Position numbers and translations under genes: made by a program
Notes under the pieces: model-generated
Database searches by the model: none
Told to the model about the DNA's origin: nothing
What the model saw: the letters and a program-made list of their open reading frames with translations, nothing else
Shown here: positions 6,037 to 7,463 of the stretch, in pieces
Numbering within the stretch: position 1 is the stretch's first letter
Layout: every line of letters begins with the position of its first letter
Assembly (NCBI GenBank): GCA_016789485.1
Contig: JAEURE010000128.1
Location: forward strand, 1-7,463
Direction of reading: 5' to 3'
DNA: 7,463 nt
Source: Anaerolineales bacterium
GTDB lineage: Bacteria > Chloroflexota > Anaerolineae > Anaerolineales > Villigracilaceae

Positions 6037-6396
6037 TTACTTCTCATTTTTCAATGTTTGTTTGACATAATCTTTCAATGCAGCTTTATTGAAATTAAGC
6101 GAGCTGATCCGCATAGTGCGCGCTTTGTTTCCATCGCCTTCCAACAAACCATATTTATCCTTAAGAGAAACACCTTCAAAGAAAATCAGAGAGACCTTGC
6201 CTTTGCCGACGACTGTTTGGATATGGTTTTTCGTTGTACCATACACGAGACAGTTCTTCCACTTGATGCTCTCGTTGAAGGATGGTCCAGCCTCGAGAAC
6301 ACTGGCGCGGATTTCCAGAAAGAGTGGAGCAATATCCTCACTCAATGCGTTGATGTATTCGTTGACAATATCATTTTTTGATTTGGAATATTTCAT
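6037..6396 (-). CDS. DUF1801 (YdhG/YjbR-like) domain protein
   Basis: 119 residues, soluble. It shows the usual layout: an N-terminal helix pair (NDIVNEYINALSEDIAPLFLEIRASV), the motif ESIKWKNCLVYG at 42-53, then KVSLIFFEGVSLKDKYGLLEGDG and ARTMRISS at 92-99, matching the family pattern of a strand, a small loop with LLEG-G and an R-x-x-RI/V strand. Molecular function is unknown; some relatives are linked to iron handling or intracellular shuttling. The ATG at 6396 is chosen, but a TTG at 6402 (two codons earlier) sits at a better 6-base distance from AAAGGA and may be the true start. The gene is followed after 13 bases by the SRPBCC gene, and the AraC-type gene ends about 60 bases upstream on the same strand. 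Confidence 0.87.
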   Translation of the reverse strand: MKYSKSKNDIVNEYINALSEDIAPLFLEIRASVLEAGPSFNESIKWKNCLVYGTTKNHIQTVVGKGKVSLIFFEGVSLKDKYGLLEGDGNKARTMRISSLNFNKAALKDYVKQTLKNEK

Positions 6397-6457
6397 TTTC
6401 AAGTTCGATCCTTTCGTTGGTGGACACAAAATGGATTACAACTTGTATTTTATGAGG

Positions 6458-7222
6458 TTAATCCAAAACTTCATTGTAAGAAGCGGACATAAGATTATCC
6501 TGCAGGATCGAACTGGACTGAAAGTATTCAATTGGAGAAAAACCCGTGATCTTTTTGAATGCATGGTTTAAATGAGGCTGGTCATAAAACACTTCAGGAT
6601 TAACATGCTGAATAATGCGGGGGTTTTGCGAGCCGAAGTCACAAGTCTGCTCTAAAAATGCATGGACGTTTTGAATGTTCCACATCTCTTTTTTGCTGAT
6701 ACCAAACACCGATTTATACAGCCTGCTTTTATGTCTCTGTGAATAGCTGCACAGCCATGTAGACTCTGCCAATCCAGGTGATAGCAGCGGGGCAATAGTC
6801 TTTGGATCGCGATATTTTTGAATATATTCAGTGACCTGGGATGCGAAAGAAGTTAGGCTGTCCGTGTCTTTGTCCACCCACTTTTGTTCCAGAAACGAAT
6901 TGGATTTGACATCTTTCCCCCAAAACAACTCCGCAAATTTCAATGACAGTCGTGCTCCATACAAAACAAGCGGGCTTGAAAAAACGAAACTTAACGGACG
7001 AGAGCAAATCATTTTCAAGGACTGATGAGGCAAAGCCGACTTTCTTCTCTGCAAATCGACAAGTTCCATCTTCCCCTTTTTAACGAAGAAATAATCATAA
7101 AATAATTCTGGAATGAAGTGATCCGTAATGAGGATAGGCGCTCTCGTATCTATCGTCATCTTCCAGAAAAACACAACGCCAAGGGATGGATTTCCTGATC
7201 TCTTTTGAAAAGAAATTTTCAT
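6458..7222 (-). CDS. AraC-family transcriptional regulator with DUF6597-like N-terminal region
   Basis: 254 residues. The C-terminal half carries the double helix-turn-helix of AraC/XylS activators: first HTH about 141-185 (SRLYKSVFGISKKEMWNIQNVHAFLE), second about 200-232, with the near-canonical VFYDQPHLNHAFKKITGFSP. The N-terminal part (about 24-115; LITDHFIPELFYDYFFV, then LVLYGARLSLKFAELFWG) resembles the ligand-sensing region called DUF6597 in many AraC regulators. The DUF1801 and SRPBCC genes follow on the same strand after about 55-60 bases, so it may regulate or be cotranscribed with them, or control the divergent ABC exporter gene at 7410. The start ATG at 7222 has no good ribosome binding site. 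Two inner starts (the nearest Met is residue 22) are possible. The gene is more A/T-rich than those left of 5500. Confidence 0.92.
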   Translation of the reverse strand: MKISFQKRSGNPSLGVVFFWKMTIDTRAPILITDHFIPELFYDYFFVKKGKMELVDLQRRKSALPHQSLKMICSRPLSFVFSSPLVLYGARLSLKFAELFWGKDVKSNSFLEQKWVDKDTDSLTSFASQVTEYIQKYRDPKTIAPLLSPGLAESTWLCSYSQRHKSRLYKSVFGISKKEMWNIQNVHAFLEQTCDFGSQNPRIIQHVNPEVFYDQPHLNHAFKKITGFSPIEYFQSSSILQDNLMSASYNEVLD

Positions 7223-7238
7223 AGGCCGCTTATGCGGG

Positions 7239-7244
7239 ATTATA
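7239..7244 (-). promoter_or_regulatory. Probable -10 element (TATAAT) of the AraC-type gene
   Basis: A perfect TATAAT lies 16 bases before the ATG at 7222, giving a leader of only about ten bases and agreeing with the lack of a ribosome binding site. No TTGACA-like box is seen at the proper distance. A small CCGC-ttat-GCGG inverted repeat (7226-7237) lies between the two. Confidence 0.45.
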
Positions 7245-7309
7245 TCGTATGCTTTTTGAGTACCGCCCTTTCCTGCATCAGACTTTCATTAACCTCCCCG
7301 CTTGTCCAG

Positions 7310-7338
7310 TTGCGGAATCAAGCTTGCGGGGGCACAAT
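7310..7338 (+). promoter_or_regulatory. Possible promoter of the ABC exporter gene
   Basis: TTGCGG at 7310-7315 and CACAAT at 7333-7338 are 17 bases apart, about 72 bases upstream of the ATG. Both hexamers deviate from consensus. A CCCCGC/GCGGGG inverted repeat (7296-7301 with 7326-7331) brackets the spacer and could be an operator. Confidence 0.3.
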
Positions 7339-7350
7339 AGGAAGGCAAGA

Positions 7351-7385
7351 GAGCAGGCACAGGTTTTCGGACTGAACCTCTGCTC
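7351..7385 (+). promoter_or_regulatory. Leader stem-loop before the ABC exporter gene
   Basis: GAGCAG (7351-7356) pairs with CTGCTC (7380-7385), and AGGTT (7361-7365) pairs with AACCT (7375-7379). The left arm has a 4-base bulge gcac, and the loop is 9 bases. The structure ends 10 bases before the AGGAG at 7396-7400. It has no T-tract, so it is not a simple terminator; a role in mRNA stability or translational control is possible. Confidence 0.4.
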
Positions 7386-7409
7386 ATCATTTCCCAGGAG
7401 TTTTACTAT

Positions 7410-7463
7410 ATGCATGGTGGCTGGTATCAATATATGCGTTCGGGCGATGCAAAGCCCAAAGTG
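7410..7463 (+). CDS. Probable ABC exporter (fused permease-ATPase), first 18 codons only
   Basis: An ATG at 7410 is preceded by AGGAG at a 9-base spacing, and the frame is open to the right edge. The 18 residues MHGGWYQYMRSGDAKPKV resemble the N-terminal tails of MsbA-type ABC transporter ATP-binding/permease proteins in Chloroflexota, which commonly begin with a Met-His-Gly-Gly-Trp segment followed by a short polar stretch with Lys-Pro before the first membrane helix. This is recalled family resemblance from a very short piece, and no catalytic motif lies inside the window. If right, the full protein would be about 600 residues with six membrane helices and a C-terminal ATPase domain. It is divergent from the AraC-type regulator, with 187 bases between the two starts. 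Confidence 0.6.
   Translation, partial: MHGGWYQYMRSGDAKPKV

Noticed and set aside
6437..6447. An 11-base palindrome TACAA-C-TTGTA between the AraC-type and DUF1801 genes
   Set aside because: It is short and A/T-rich in an A/T-rich gap, so chance is a fair explanation; there is no promoter box properly placed beside it.
5923..6571. Plus-strand open frames opposite the SRPBCC, DUF1801 and AraC genes
   Set aside because: The minus-strand products match known families and have ribosome binding sites with operon-like spacing. The plus-strand ones have none of these.
1..7463. A defence, toxin-antitoxin or mobile-element system
   Set aside because: I looked for transposase, recombinase, nuclease-ATPase, reverse transcriptase and CRISPR repeat patterns and saw none. 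SRPBCC and AraC genes alone do not support such a call.

Overview
The window reads as an ordinary chromosomal stretch from a bacterium of the Chloroflexota, most likely an Anaerolineae relative. This is an inference from style. Two secreted lipoproteins carry the Thr/Pro-rich linkers common there, the diguanylate cyclase has a 7TM-PAS-GGDEF layout common there, and the partial last gene opens with a His-Gly-Gly-Trp N-terminus resembling ABC exporters of that group. No rRNA, tRNA, CRISPR, transposase, integrase or phage gene was seen.

Layout, left to right. (1) Bases 1-672, minus strand: most of a VIT1/CCC1-type iron/manganese transporter, cut by the left edge. (2) 758-1759, plus strand: a lipoprotein of the type I phosphodiesterase/nucleotide pyrophosphatase superfamily with a complete set of metal ligands. 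(3) 1757-1793: a 15-bp hairpin with T-tracts on both sides, a shared terminator for convergent genes. (4) 1878-2828, minus: a second lipoprotein, of the endonuclease/exonuclease/phosphatase fold, with two usually conserved catalytic positions changed. (5) 3036-4586, minus: a membrane diguanylate cyclase with an intact GGEEF active site and an RxxD inhibitory site. (6) 4707-5057 and 5078-5488, minus, 20 bases apart: a small membrane protein downstream of a DUF6176-type protein. (7) 5547-5586: a perfect 40-base palindrome, probably a terminator. (8) 5607-6023 and 6037-6396, minus, 13 bases apart: an SRPBCC protein downstream of a DUF1801 protein, preceded at 6458-7222 by an AraC-family regulator on the same strand. 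(9) From 7410, plus: the first 18 codons of a probable ABC exporter, with a hairpin in its leader.

The genes do not form one evident pathway. The sub-groups are metal transport, two surface phosphoester-hydrolase-like lipoproteins meeting tail to tail, c-di-GMP signalling, a two-gene unit of unknown role, and a regulator-led group of small cytoplasmic proteins. The right part (about 5600-7250) is visibly more A/T-rich than the left part, so the AraC group may have a different history. I found no convincing new multi-gene system. The observations most worth a second look are the substituted EEP lipoprotein, the perfect palindrome, the inverted repeat at the cyclase promoter and the leader hairpin of the exporter.
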